Shown here: positions 32,472-42,320 of the stretch, piece after piece
How positions within the stretch are numbered: the stretch's first letter is position 1
Layout: every line of letters begins with the position of its first letter
Source of the DNA: Cryoendolithus antarcticus
Taxonomy: Eukaryota > Ascomycota > Dothideomycetes > Cladosporiales > Cladosporiaceae
NCBI GenBank assembly: GCA_002077065.1
Contig: NAJO01000004.1
Location: forward strand, 868,001 to 932,000
DNA: 64,000 nucleotides
Direction: 5' to 3'
Translations under genes and position numbers: made by a program
The notes under the pieces: model-generated
Database searches by the model: none
The model's input: only the letters and a program-made list of their open reading frames with translations
Told to the model about the DNA's origin: nothing

Positions 32472-33758
32472 CTACCTCCACCGGTACTTCCTCCTTCGAA
32501 CACCACGCAACGTCGATCGCGACATTGCAGTGACAGTCGACCGTCTCCGCTTCGACGACCTCTCTGGTGACTCTGCCGAAGATCTCGACCTTTTCACTCC
32601 TCTGTCTTGCGAGAAGACAGATCCATCGTCCTCGCTGACCTCTCCTAAGCCGCCACTCATCTCGTACCTCCTGTCCTCTTCTCTCTCAGCCTCCAGTCTT
32701 TCCTCTCCCCTCGCTTCCCGCGCTGCATACACTTCGTCAACCTTCTCCCATGCCTCTTGCACGTCTCTTCGCAAGCCCTCAAGCTTCGCTGATCGTTTGT
32801 TATCTGACAACGCCGCTTTGTTGCCAATCATGCTGTCCCACCAGCCAGCCTTCTTCTGCTGTTCGGCTTCGTTGATCGCGACCGCGCACAACGCCGACGC
32901 CGTTTCGGCCTCTTCGATGAGATACTGGAGGAGCTGTTCGTGAGTCTCGGCGTCAGAATCGACTGAGCCAGGCCGCTCTCGATCGATCACGAAGTCCCGA
33001 TCCATATCACCATAACGGTACTCGTCACGCGTAGGCATAGACAGCCACTCCGGTCGACCAGGAAAGTCTCTTGCCGAATACGGCAGCTTTTGTGGAAGTT
33101 GAAACTTTGCACGAGGCTCGAACAAGCTTCGCGATCGCCTGTCCGGCAATCGAGAGCGCGGCCAGACACCGTACTTTGATGCTGTCAGTTCGTTAAGCCT
33201 GCCGAAGTTGTCGACTTTGATCTTTGACTCTGGCAGACGCCGGTCGTAAGCGTGTTCCAGCTCTAGGGTACTCATTCTTTCGACTATCGGAAATGCCGCA
33301 TTGTATGCCCGCTGCCACGCCTCTCGATCTTCGTCAGTCTGCCAATCCAAGGGTGCTGGGCGATCGTCCCCAACGGTCCGGCCTTCGTGCTGATCCATAA
33401 ACTCTGTTTGCTCGGACGACCAGTCATCCTCGTACACCGAGTCTGTTCCATCGGCGTCCGTCTCTGGATTCTGGGTATTGGTGGCGGTACCAGCATCTGG
33501 TAGTACCTCGTCATTTGAGAGAAAGTCTTCTTCCCAGTGGCCGTCGAAGCCAGCTGGGTCCTCCCACTCTTCTTCCTCGTCAAACATGGAGTCGTCGTTG
33601 CTGTAAGCCATGCCGAATTGTAGGTCTGACGCTTGTTGAGGTGCTGTATGGTCGTCCAGTACAATGTCGAAGCAATGTTTGCTGAAGCCGCATTGGGTAC
33701 CCTTTACAAGACAAAGACAGCGCCAATAAAGGCATTGGGCTAAGCTACATCCGTTCAT
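32472..33758 (-). CDS. Unknown acidic/basic, probably nuclear protein
   Basis: A single exon of 428 residues from the ATG at 33758, or 379 residues from MAYSNDDSMFDEEEEW at 33611; the second start is preferable because the first 49 residues are Cys-rich and unlike the rest. The N-terminal part is strongly acidic. A middle region with WQRAYNAAFPIVERMSTLELEHAYDRRLPES looks folded. A Glu/Arg-rich coiled-coil-like section follows, then a basic C-terminus with RSSKRRRS and GVRRRKYRWR, likely nuclear targeting signals. I do not recognise the family. No intron is needed. Confidence 0.65.
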   Translation of the reverse strand: MNGCSLAQCLYWRCLCLVKGTQCGFSKHCFDIVLDDHTAPQQASDLQFGMAYSNDDSMFDEEEEWEDPAGFDGHWEEDFLSNDEVLPDAGTATNTQNPETDADGTDSVYEDDWSSEQTEFMDQHEGRTVGDDRPAPLDWQTDEDREAWQRAYNAAFPIVERMSTLELEHAYDRRLPESKIKVDNFGRLNELTASKYGVWPRSRLPDRRSRSLFEPRAKFQLPQKLPYSARDFPGRPEWLSMPTRDEYRYGDMDRDFVIDRERPGSVDSDAETHEQLLQYLIEEAETASALCAVAINEAEQQKKAGWWDSMIGNKAALSDNKRSAKLEGLRRDVQEAWEKVDEVYAAREARGEERLEAEREEDRRYEMSGGLGEVSEDDGSVFSQDRGVKRSRSSAESPERSSKRRRSTVTAMSRSTLRGVRRRKYRWR

Positions 33759-33907
33759 AGATTGGCCAGGATCACGTCGGTGGTGTTGAACAAGTCAAGC
33801 ATACAGAACACAGGCAACGAGATCTCTCATGAAAACTGTGCAACAAGGTAAGCTGCGATTGTCTCACTCAATTAACCAACTCATCCGGCATGTGACGCAT
33901 GAGCACC

Positions 33908-36900
33908 CTACCCCGATCTAAGCCCAGATCGACGTCTACTGGTAGCAGTACTTCCTCGCACAGCACCTCTGCCCCGCCCAGTCGCTCTTCCCCGCCCATT
34001 ACCTCTTCCTCGGCCAACGCCACCTCCACGTGCAGCACCCCAGCCTCTCGCAGCACCTCTGCCGCGACCGCGTCCCCTCCCTCGTCCAGCGCTTGCGGTA
34101 CTAAACCTTCGCGGACTGACTGGACCCTCTCCATCGTCCGTGGAACTGCTTGGCGCGTACGGAGGTGATTCTGGCCCCGGGGGCGGCGTGGGAGTGGGAC
34201 TGGGAGGCTCTTCCACATCAGTCTCGGACTCGCTCTCGCTGCTCGATAGGGCATGATAAATGTAGCCCTCGAATACGGGCGGCTCGTCGTCCTCACTGGT
34301 GGTGCAAGAGTCGGAGCCGGCTGAGGAATCGGTCTCGTAATCTTCCGTGATATCGCTTTGGGGCTCGTCCACGTAGTCCGAGTCTTCGTTGGAGTCGTAG
34401 TCGGAATCGACGAGAGGGTCTGGACCCGGGCTTGGCGGGCCGCTTTCTGGAGACTCCGTGGGTCGAGCACTGTTGGTCCCATCGCCGGGCTGCGGTGTCT
34501 CAGGGCCCGGATCTGTTGGACTGACCGTCTGCGTGCCGCTCGAGCCTGTGCTAGTGCCGGGCGAGCTTTCGTCAGTGTGAGTGCCCTGATCTACGACCGG
34601 TGAAGGGGTGGGCGCCGATCCAGATTGAGATTGCGACGCAGCTTCGGGTGGCGCCTGTTGCTGCTGCTGCTGCTGCTGAACGTACACCGGAGCATAATCA
34701 ACAGGGGGGGGCTGTGCGTAAATGACCCCGGCGTAGGTGCCGTTGGCGTTGTAGACATGCCTGTCGCCTGGCGACCCACTAGGATTGATACCGAGACCGA
34801 TGCCGCCGTTGTTGCCGTTGTTGCCGTTACCGGCATTGGCTTGAGGACCTGCGAGATAAGGCCCAGCGTACGGTGGGGCGCCATACACGCCGTTGAAGAC
34901 AGCGTTGGGAGCGTGCATGCCGGGCATGGCAATCGTCAATTCTCCGTTTTCGCGCGTGACAGTCAGTCCAGGGAAAGGCGGCGGATCTTCGGCTCCAAGT
35001 TCGTGCTCCCTAGGTCCGTTAGATCCCCTTGCACCATCGGGGTTGTTGGAGCTTTTGCCGCCACTGCTTGAGCTGCCAGTGCTTGAGGAAGGCTGCGAAG
35101 TTGAGTTCCCGCCACTGGAGTCTGGTGGATTCGATTTTCCGCCGGCACCAGGACTCCCGCCTTGGCCAGCACCCTGAGCGCCATTTGGATCTTGCCCTCC
35201 CTCATTCGGTGGTTGCGGGGGGTCCTCCTCTGGAATCTCTCCTTCCTCGAGCGGACTTCCCTCCCCTTCCGCTCCTGAGCCTCCAGCTGTGGGTACCGGC
35301 CCGCCTGCCAAGCCGTTGTAGAGCGTCGGATCATCAATCGTGGCCTGGCTGTCTGGACTTCCATAGGCACCAGCACCTCCATTTGGACCATCTCCTTCGC
35401 CCTGGCCTCCCCCTTCACCGTGTTGCTGCGCCAGACGTTGTTCATGACGCAGTCTTCGCGCCGCACAAACGTCGCACTCCCTTTCACAAAGATCACAATG
35501 CCCAGTAGGTTGAGGCTGCGGTGCCCCAACGGGAGCGATCTCATGGTCCTGATAGCACGTCAAGCAGACCCAGTTCGCGCGTTCGCGAGGTGGGGGGTCT
35601 CGATCCGGTATCTCCAGCCCGCAGGCAGGACATGGTGGAGTCGTTGCAGGTGGATCCTCTTCTTCCGACGACTCGTAGTCTGGGAGTGGCAGTGGAGGAG
35701 TGCGATTTGGATCGCCGTTGGGGATTGCTGCGAGAGGTGCAGCGAGAGGGGCCTCAGTCTCGTCGCGGAAAGGTGGAGCGCGGTCGGTGGTCAAATGCAG
35801 AGCATTGGCTACGACTTGTTGCAGGCCGCCGCCGAGGTACTGGCGTGCGAAGGTCTGGTTCACATCAGGGACATCTGTGCGACGCACGTGGTAGTCGTAT
35901 TGACCGAAGCGTGTACGGGGTGGACTGCGGCAGGGCAGAGTGTGACGAGGTGGAGTAAGCCGAGGCGGACTGCGACGCGGCGGAGTTTGACACGGTGGAC
36001 TGCGACGCGGTGGGCTGACCTGATGAGGACGCTCAACTCGACGTGGCTGGAAGAAGTCTCGAGGCTCGGGCACGTTGCCCCGGAGGCGGCTCATCCGCTC
36101 ACGAAGTGCGTTAACAGAGTGACTAGGAGACGGCCGAATCCTAGGTCCTGATGAGGGCGGCTGGTGACGACCCTCTGTATTGCGCACACTACGCGGCTCC
36201 AAACTGCTACGAGGCGCCTGTCGAAAGCGATCGGACACTCGCAGAATGTTGTCTTCTGGATTGCGAGCCGGTAAGCCATTCGTTTCGGGCGAGCCCTCAT
36301 CCTCGGTCTCAGCAGTAGGTCGGACATATGGACGCTGTGCAGCCGGCAAGCCACGCCCCTGAGCTTGAACAGGTGGAAGTCGCACTCGAGGTCTTTCGTT
36401 GGACCTGCCATCATCGAAACGAGGATAAGGCGCTCCACGCGGTACCTGAGGTCGGGCTGGGCGGATTGGTGTCCGAGGATTTCTAGGAGGCAGCGCAGGC
36501 GATGGCGAGTACCTTGGGCTTCCTGGAGGTCGGTTGGGATCGAATGGAGATCCATAAGCCGGACTCATACTCCGCTCGAGGATAATAGTACTCGCCTCGG
36601 AGTCCATATCACCTCCAATATGAGCGAAGCGCGCTCTATGCTCTGCGCTCATCTCTCTCAGCTCAGCACTCGTGAATGGGTCATGATCAGGGCTGGGCCT
36701 GGTATTTGGCGGGGTCGCTGGCAAGACGATAGGATGATTCCTAGTACCGCGACGCTCCAGAGGGCTTCGAAGCACAAATGGTGTGCGATAGCCGAACGGG
36801 TTCCCTTGACTCCTGGGTGGCAGGGCTGGATGTGCGCGAGGGAGTATTCTGGTGCCAGGAGAGATCGGTGTGTTCGTCTGCGCAGACCGACGCCTGTACG

Positions 36901-37246
36901 GTGGAATACTCGCTACTCCATAGCGACCTTTAGATCTGGCGGTGTCGACAATGTTGACTCTGCGCCTCCGTTGAGGGGGCCGGGCTACAGCCGGAAGCTC
37001 GCTGCGTTCTCCTCGAGTGGGCAAGCTGCGACCGTCGCGACGACGTATGGGCGACCATGGAGCCTCGCCATCTCGCCAGTGGGTCGGCAGATTGCGCCCA
37101 CTTGTTGGGGCCGGATCTAGGTCTAGATTAGCACTAAGACGGTACAATGTGTCGGCATCAATTGCACACATACCATCCTGCTCAATAGACTCCACGACAT
37201 CGTCTGTCTGTTCGGGAACCGCTGGTCTCGAGGGACTTTGACCCAT
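33908..37246 (-). CDS. Large disordered protein with zinc-ribbon-like motifs and RG-rich tail
   Basis: One exon of 1112 residues from the ATG at 37246 (the open frame extends upstream only via a GTG). The start MGQSPSRP has Gly2 and Ser6, a possible N-myristoylation site. Most of the chain is Pro/Arg/Ser/Gly-rich. Around residue 430 there are short repeats of the SPPRR / TPPRR kind, encoded by a 15-base minisatellite near 35940-36010. Near residue 560 come CPACG...CLTC and, about 40 residues later, CDLCERECDVC, two CxxC pair sets that could bind zinc. Then Gly/Asn, Gln (eight in a row near 34670) and Ser/Asp-rich acidic sections, and a C-terminal GRGRGRG / ARGGG tail typical of RNA-binding or condensate-forming proteins. 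The function is unknown. No partner is evident in the neighbourhood. Confidence 0.7.
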   Translation of the reverse strand: MGQSPSRPAVPEQTDDVVESIEQDGMCAIDADTLYRLSANLDLDPAPTSGRNLPTHWRDGEAPWSPIRRRDGRSLPTRGERSELPAVARPPQRRRRVNIVDTARSKGRYGVASIPPYRRRSAQTNTPISPGTRILPRAHPALPPRSQGNPFGYRTPFVLRSPLERRGTRNHPIVLPATPPNTRPSPDHDPFTSAELREMSAEHRARFAHIGGDMDSEASTIILERSMSPAYGSPFDPNRPPGSPRYSPSPALPPRNPRTPIRPARPQVPRGAPYPRFDDGRSNERPRVRLPPVQAQGRGLPAAQRPYVRPTAETEDEGSPETNGLPARNPEDNILRVSDRFRQAPRSSLEPRSVRNTEGRHQPPSSGPRIRPSPSHSVNALRERMSRLRGNVPEPRDFFQPRRVERPHQVSPPRRSPPCQTPPRRSPPRLTPPRHTLPCRSPPRTRFGQYDYHVRRTDVPDVNQTFARQYLGGGLQQVVANALHLTTDRAPPFRDETEAPLAAPLAAIPNGDPNRTPPLPLPDYESSEEEDPPATTPPCPACGLEIPDRDPPPRERANWVCLTCYQDHEIAPVGAPQPQPTGHCDLCERECDVCAARRLRHEQRLAQQHGEGGGQGEGDGPNGGAGAYGSPDSQATIDDPTLYNGLAGGPVPTAGGSGAEGEGSPLEEGEIPEEDPPQPPNEGGQDPNGAQGAGQGGSPGAGGKSNPPDSSGGNSTSQPSSSTGSSSSGGKSSNNPDGARGSNGPREHELGAEDPPPFPGLTVTRENGELTIAMPGMHAPNAVFNGVYGAPPYAGPYLAGPQANAGNGNNGNNGGIGLGINPSGSPGDRHVYNANGTYAGVIYAQPPPVDYAPVYVQQQQQQQQAPPEAASQSQSGSAPTPSPVVDQGTHTDESSPGTSTGSSGTQTVSPTDPGPETPQPGDGTNSARPTESPESGPPSPGPDPLVDSDYDSNEDSDYVDEPQSDITEDYETDSSAGSDSCTTSEDDEPPVFEGYIYHALSSSESESETDVEEPPSPTPTPPPGPESPPYAPSSSTDDGEGPVSPRRFSTASAGRGRGRGRGRGAARGWGAARGGGVGRGRGNGRGRATGRGRGAVRGSTATSRRRSGLRSG

Positions 37247-37833
37247 CTTGGAGAATTGGATGCAGTGCACTCAGTCGTTGAAACAGCGTCGCCTTTGCAC
37301 GTCGACAACGTGATGATCGCGAGACAGAGGACGTCTTCAGCAGCATTGTGCGCCATGTTGGATCGAGTTCTGGTGAACATTGTGAGGACTCGACAAAGAG
37401 ATACTTTGTCACCACCGGATCCGGCATGGGCAGGTGGAAGACGCTGAACAGGACAAAGGCTGCCGTGACCCAATGGGTCATAGATACTAGTGGTTGGCAT
37501 GCTGTGTGGATGCAAGCACTGCTTACTGTATGTAGCCTTGTATGTGAGCCGATTGCACCTTGGCTCAAGAACAGATCTGCGATGCTGTCTTGCCGTCCAG
37601 GGTCCGTGCACCATAGGTACATATGGCTTCTGGAATGCAGTCCTTGCAGGGCGAAGACGACATGATCATAGCATGACACTCAGCTTGTATGTCGATCAAG
37701 AGGTACAGTCTATACATGGGTATATGTGCACAAGTACGTGTATTTCGAAAGCGTGCGGAGGCATTTTCGCGATCATGCACTACATGGCTGTCAGCATAAA
37801 CTTCCACTAAGACAGCTACCGCACCACACTCAC
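37247..37833. other. Upstream region of the disordered-protein gene
   Basis: About 590 bases between that gene's start and the glutaminyl cyclase stop. Small frames on both strands overlap each other and are not supported. Confidence 0.45.
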
Positions 37834-38979
37834 TCACAATTCATCTCTCGGCTGGGCCGCCTTCTTCAATGGCGCACCAGCCTGCATGAACCCCTCAAGG
37901 TCCATATACTCCGCCGCGAATGCAGTCGTGATCATAGCCCAGTCCTCCACGGTGTCCATGTCCAGATGCTCAGCGTCATCGTTCTTCGTATGCCACACAT
38001 CCGGAAATCTTCCAGGGATGATATGCAATATCTCTACGCCCCTTGCCATGAACGGCTCATGGTCATCGCCGACTCGTCCGCCGAGCCACTCATCCGTCTC
38101 TTTCTTGTCACTCTCGTAAAATAGCGGCTGATCGCGCTTTGCCTTCAGATGCCCAGCGCCTCGCAACCTGCCTTCGACTTGTGCTATGCGCTGGTATGCC
38201 CAGTGTGTCATCTTGAAGTATGACGGAATCTGCTGGTTGTCTCTCGAGCCGAGCAGGTCCAGTAAAACGAATAACTCCATGCTCTCAAGTGGAGTCCGGA
38301 ATGTCGACAGAGCTGGATTGACCGTGCTGTCCCATTCTTCTGCCAGTGATCTTGCGCCGTAAGTGTTATCTGTACCTTGCCAATTCACGAAAGCTTCCTC
38401 TCCGTCCAGTAATAGTATCTGCACGCCCTTGTGCTCCTCGAAACCGTCGAAGCCTCCACTCCCTATGCCCTCAGTCTCCATAGCAGTCCACTTTGCTGTC
38501 AATGCAGCATCTATCGCTCGTGCTGTGTGCATGAGTGCTGCGCAAGGCACTGCACTGTCGATTGCGCCGATAAAGCCGGGAGGGTCGATCTTTGAATCGT
38601 AATGCGCCACAAGCACCAGTCTCGACACATCGCCCTCATTCTCTATCCACGGCGGATCTCGTGTTACGATGATATTCCGAAAAGGCACTTCCTTGCCATG
38701 GCTGAGGGGGGTGGTACTCGTGCTGTTCTGGAAAGTGAACTTCCACTTGGGCAGTTCTTTGCGGAAGAAGCTGGCGAAGTGCTCTTGCACCTTTGCAATG
38801 CCTTCCGTGCCAGGTACTCGGGGGATGAGAATAGGCGCGAGGAGGCCATCTTTGTTCGAGACGGAGAAGTCGTTGCTGTTCAGAGCAAGCGATTCCAATG
38901 TCAAATCTGTCAGTGTGGTGTAGGCTATTGCCGTGCGCAGTGCGCAAGGCAGTAAGAGTAACTGCTTGAGCAACATCAT
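37834..38979 (-). CDS. Glutaminyl-peptide cyclotransferase-like M28 family protein, ER-type C-terminus
   Basis: A single exon of 381 residues from MMLLKQLLLLPCALRTAIAY at 38979, a clear signal peptide. An in-frame ATG at 39090 would add 37 residues before it and is less likely. Zinc/catalytic residues of the QC/M28 fold are present: HYDSK, AIDSAVP, LDGEEAF and DDHEPF. The enzyme cyclises N-terminal Gln (or Glu) to pyroglutamate in secretory-pathway proteins. The last four residues are RDEL, which resembles the HDEL/KDEL retrieval signal and would hold the enzyme in the ER. An M28 aminopeptidase role is the alternative, but the HYDSK and DGEEAF context favours cyclase. Confidence 0.88.
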   Translation of the reverse strand: MMLLKQLLLLPCALRTAIAYTTLTDLTLESLALNSNDFSVSNKDGLLAPILIPRVPGTEGIAKVQEHFASFFRKELPKWKFTFQNSTSTTPLSHGKEVPFRNIIVTRDPPWIENEGDVSRLVLVAHYDSKIDPPGFIGAIDSAVPCAALMHTARAIDAALTAKWTAMETEGIGSGGFDGFEEHKGVQILLLDGEEAFVNWQGTDNTYGARSLAEEWDSTVNPALSTFRTPLESMELFVLLDLLGSRDNQQIPSYFKMTHWAYQRIAQVEGRLRGAGHLKAKRDQPLFYESDKKETDEWLGGRVGDDHEPFMARGVEILHIIPGRFPDVWHTKNDDAEHLDMDTVEDWAMITTAFAAEYMDLEGFMQAGAPLKKAAQPRDEL

Positions 38980-39197
38980 CGCTGAGACATATCTGCTGCG
39001 GCCACGAATGCAGTTCACCACGGAGATCTCAAGGTAAGCTGTCAAACGCCATGCGACCAAGCCGGCACGGAGACGGAATTCAAGGCCCAATTCCCAATCG
39101 GGAAGCAGCCATTAAGGTTCTGAGCCTAAGTACGCGCTCTATTTCGTCCACAGTGCAGCTATCCTCATGAGCTCGTGCTATCCATGCATGCAATGTG

Positions 39198-40188
39198 ATG
39201 TTGCGTGCTCGTTGCTTTGGTCACTGGTCTTCACCTCTTCCACCGCGTGCGCCTTCACTGCTTGGACTGCGATCTTGCGGCGAGTTCTCGTCTACTCGGC
39301 TGCGATGGAGTCCTTCTGGGCCTACCCTTGAGCTCCCCCGTCTGGCGACTAGAAGATGGATCAGCTCAAAGGAGAGAGTGGCTGGAGGCGTCAAGGCGAC
39401 TCTAGATAAAGGCATGATCAACTCTCGACAGCATTACCCTCCCAAGCTTGACTGACTTGGCTGCAGTCTCCGCTCCTCTCAGCAATCCCACAATCTACCA
39501 TGGCGGCAGATGGCGCACTGTCTTCGTAGGCACTGGCAGAGTCGCCACAATCGTCTTCTTCATCTTCAGCTGCGTAATGCTTCCCAGCTACTACTACTCA
39601 CCGGATACCAGCAACTGGTGGATCCCAGCGAGACTCCTCGGTGCTGCGGCGCCTATGACCATTGCTGCGTTTGCGTCGGCCCCGTACGTCGCCAATATCC
39701 GTCTTGTCCTACCGCCGTCTCTTCTCAAAGCTTCGCCTGATGCCATCCAACGCTGGGCTGTAAGAGCGCCGTCCGACACCCGCCTGCTTTTCCAAACTTA
39801 CAGGTGGGTACCATGGCCACATCATCAAGGTGTATGGCTTAGTGACCTTCGCCGCTTACCGGCCTCGAAGTCCACCTTGGCGAATCTGGAGTACGTGCCA
39901 ATGGGGACTAAGGATGCCATCGAGAAAGCACGGGCGGCTCGAGGCGGTGCGTTGGCAATGAGGATGTATGGCCAATTGCAGGTCAATCGCAATGTGAGCG
40001 TTGTTAAGAGCCAGCTACCGGGTGTATGGGATGCGCTGTGGGAGCGCATACCGATCAAGGGCGAAGCCAGGATTGACACGGCGTCTTTGTCTGCAGCCGA
40101 GAAACCAAGGAAAGCGCAAAGAGTTGCATGGCCGAAACGACAACCACCGCCGCCGCCTCCAGGCCCTGGTAAGAAGTCAGAGCCCTGA
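39198..40188 (+). CDS. Probable mitochondrial membrane protein (two exons, GC-AG intron)
   Basis: Exons 39198-39411 and 39467-40188 give 311 residues. The second exon's frame has no upstream ATG, only a TTG, so it needs a 5' exon. The frame starting MLRARCFGHW at 39198 is Arg/Ser-rich without acidic residues at first, like a mitochondrial presequence. It joins in phase through a 55-nt intron with a GC donor (AAAG|GCATGA), branch TTGACTGAC and acceptor GCTGCAG. Exon 2 encodes two hydrophobic segments (TIVFFIFSCVML and LGAAAPMTIAAFASAPYV) with YVANIRLVLPPSLL after them, and ends in a Pro-rich, Lys-rich tail. The arrangement resembles small inner-membrane proteins of the TMEM70/TMEM223 kind, but I cannot assign it. 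The GC donor needs transcript confirmation. Confidence 0.65.
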
Positions 40189-41771
40189 TGTCGATGCCGA
40201 TACAATTGATCGCGCAACGCCATATGTTCGCCGGAATGCATTGCGAGGGTCTTGCCATTGTCGTCGCAGAGACATCGACGTCGTTCCACGACGATGTAAG
40301 CTGATCGCCACTCATCTACATGACGCTCTCATGCAATGCACATGTACTGACGAGTTATTTATGAGGCACTAAAGGCGGTCAGGTGTATAGCGACTTATAC
40401 GCAGCTGCACAGTGCGCGCCCGGACGCCTGCCACACCAAGATTCGAACCATAGACCTCCTTATCACCGATTCCATCCCTCCCGAAGACCAGCTAGCGCCC
40501 CTCGCCACATACAAAGTCTGTCGCCACACCATTCCCCAGCCTACGCCCAGCGTTCCTCGTCCTACCCGCCAAATCTGCCATTCTGAGGATATAATCGCAC
40601 TTTTCCCAACTCCAAGCCGGGTAAGTGGGTTGTACCTGGTCTAACGGCAGGGCCGTCAGATCGTGGCTAATCCCATCGGTTCGGAGGTATGCGCCTCATC
40701 ATGCCGAGAAAAGGCAAACTAATGAACCCACTGTTCCCCTGTCCCGGGCAAAGGGAGTTCAGGTTTTTCGTGCTTTTGGGAAATGTACGGAGGGGCGAGA
40801 GGTGTTGCGCTTTTGCATCGTGGGCTGTGTGTTGCGAAACGCGCTGTTGTACCTGGGCAGAGATTGGCCGGGATGTGTGCGAAGCACTCTATGTTTTTCT
40901 CATTCTGGCATGACTGTCTCTTCCGTTATCGCATTGTGTTGTGCACGGTGAGTGCTTTCCTTCAATTCTGCGCTTCGCGACTTCTACTGTCAATCTGCGA
41001 TGCGCGAATCGAACAGCGCCCTTCAGCATTTGCCGGCCCCCGTGCTACTTTCGTCGCGATGTTCTGTGCACCCCAACACTTCGGTGTATAAACTTTCATC
41101 ACGCTCTTCTCATATTGAAGATCTGAGACGAAAGTTCCTTTTCAAACACGCAAGCTGCTTCAGTATCCGTCCGTTCCGCTCTGCGTGTGCGCAAAGCCTC
41201 ACGGTCTTGTCATCACAGACACTTTGCCTGCACAGGTGTCAAGGGCTTCGGGACCGTCGAGACGCTGTCGGAGTACATCCGAGAGGCATGACGCAGTCGC
41301 AACTTCTCGGCAGCGTTAGCGGGACTACGCTCATGGCGCAGTCCATGGTGGTACACACGACACCCGGATATACGAGAGCGCGCATGGCGGCCGAAGCGAG
41401 GACCAGCAAAACGCCATGCCACGGTTGAACATACGCGATGGTGGTCAGGGGTATTACACAGCCAGAATGACTGGAAGTTCCCTCTGACGGCACATTTGCT
41501 GTCCTGCGCCGCCTCTCACTTGCTCACGCACGCGCATGATGGACGCACTGCGCAGGGTGTTCAAGAGAATCGTGTACTATACTGATCCATACACATGATC
41601 GCAGTGTCACAGTACAGCAGGCTGCATCGAACGTTCTAGGATGTGGAAGTCATAAAGGTCTATGAAATCCTAGCGCTCAATGCTCTCAAACACGCCGGTT
41701 CGAGCCAAAACGTCTCCGGAGGACAGCCTCAGTACTCCATGCCGCCGTCGACACCTCATCGATGATCATGA
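40189..41771. other. Intergenic 1.6 kb, no supported gene
   Basis: Many short frames but no motif. B-box-like GGTTCGAATC on minus near 40440-40450 and TGGTCTAACGGC on plus near 40640 look tRNA-like but do not fold into tRNAs. Confidence 0.4.
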
Positions 41772-42320
41772 TCAAATCGGACTACCCCTGAAATCCGCCT
41801 GCGCATCGATACCCAATTTCCGCAACTTCCGGTGGCTCTTGTGATGAGGTTCACTTGCCTTCTCCCCCTCCTTGGCCCGGTACACTCCATTATTGTACTG
41901 CAAAACTGTGTCAGTCCTTGCCGAGATCTGATACCAGGGCATGGCAATGCTCACGTCTATCGCGTATTGCATCGCGAACGGCCAGCCAAAGAAGACGATC
42001 ATGCCGGGAAAGAAGACGCCCGAGGCTCTGCCGAGTCGTCGCATGTAGTAGGATGATCCGGCCCATCGATGTTGCTGGAGGTATGCTGGTCGGCGGGCCA
42101 CAGGATGCGGTTCAGCGAATGTTTGGGAAAATCTGGTGGGTGTTAGGGTGTGCTGTGGGACCTCCAGGTTGACGAGATAGGCTACCTTTGCCAGGGTGTG
42201 CAGTGCAGTTCGGTGGGTACTTGGAAGGTCTATGGGACCGCGTGTCAGTACTTGGACTGTGGTCTGAATCCATTGGACTCGCCCACGGCATGGGCTTACT
42301 GTTGTGGCTGTCGACATCAT
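41772..42320 (-). CDS. Small single-pass membrane protein, unknown
   Basis: One open frame of 182 residues (ATG at 42320, or 42317). The C-terminal two thirds look coding: HRWAGSSYYMRRLGRASG, then a hydrophobic stretch VFFPGMIVFFGWPFAMQYAIDVSIAMPWY (about 103-131, given here in pieces: FFPGMIVFFGWPF and MQYAIDVSIAMPW), then a Lys/Glu/His-rich tail. The N-terminal third is less convincing and possible GTAAGC/GTAGCC donors there suggest it may be mis-modelled. The family is not recognised; a mitochondrial or ER single-pass protein is plausible. Confidence 0.45.
   Translation of the reverse strand: MMSTATTVSPCRGRVQWIQTTVQVLTRGPIDLPSTHRTALHTLAKVAYLVNLEVPQHTLTPTRFSQTFAEPHPVARRPAYLQQHRWAGSSYYMRRLGRASGVFFPGMIVFFGWPFAMQYAIDVSIAMPWYQISARTDTVLQYNNGVYRAKEGEKASEPHHKSHRKLRKLGIDAQADFRGSPI

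Noticed and set aside
35420..36151. 243-codon plus-strand frame inside the large disordered-protein gene
   Set aside because: The minus frame is much longer, has coherent zinc motifs and repeats; this one is Trp/Arg-rich, which is typical of the complement of Pro-rich code.
40420..40700. tRNA genes suggested by GGTTCGAATC (minus) and TGGTCTAACGGC (plus)
   Set aside because: Acceptor and T stems do not pair; no complete cloverleaf could be drawn on either strand.
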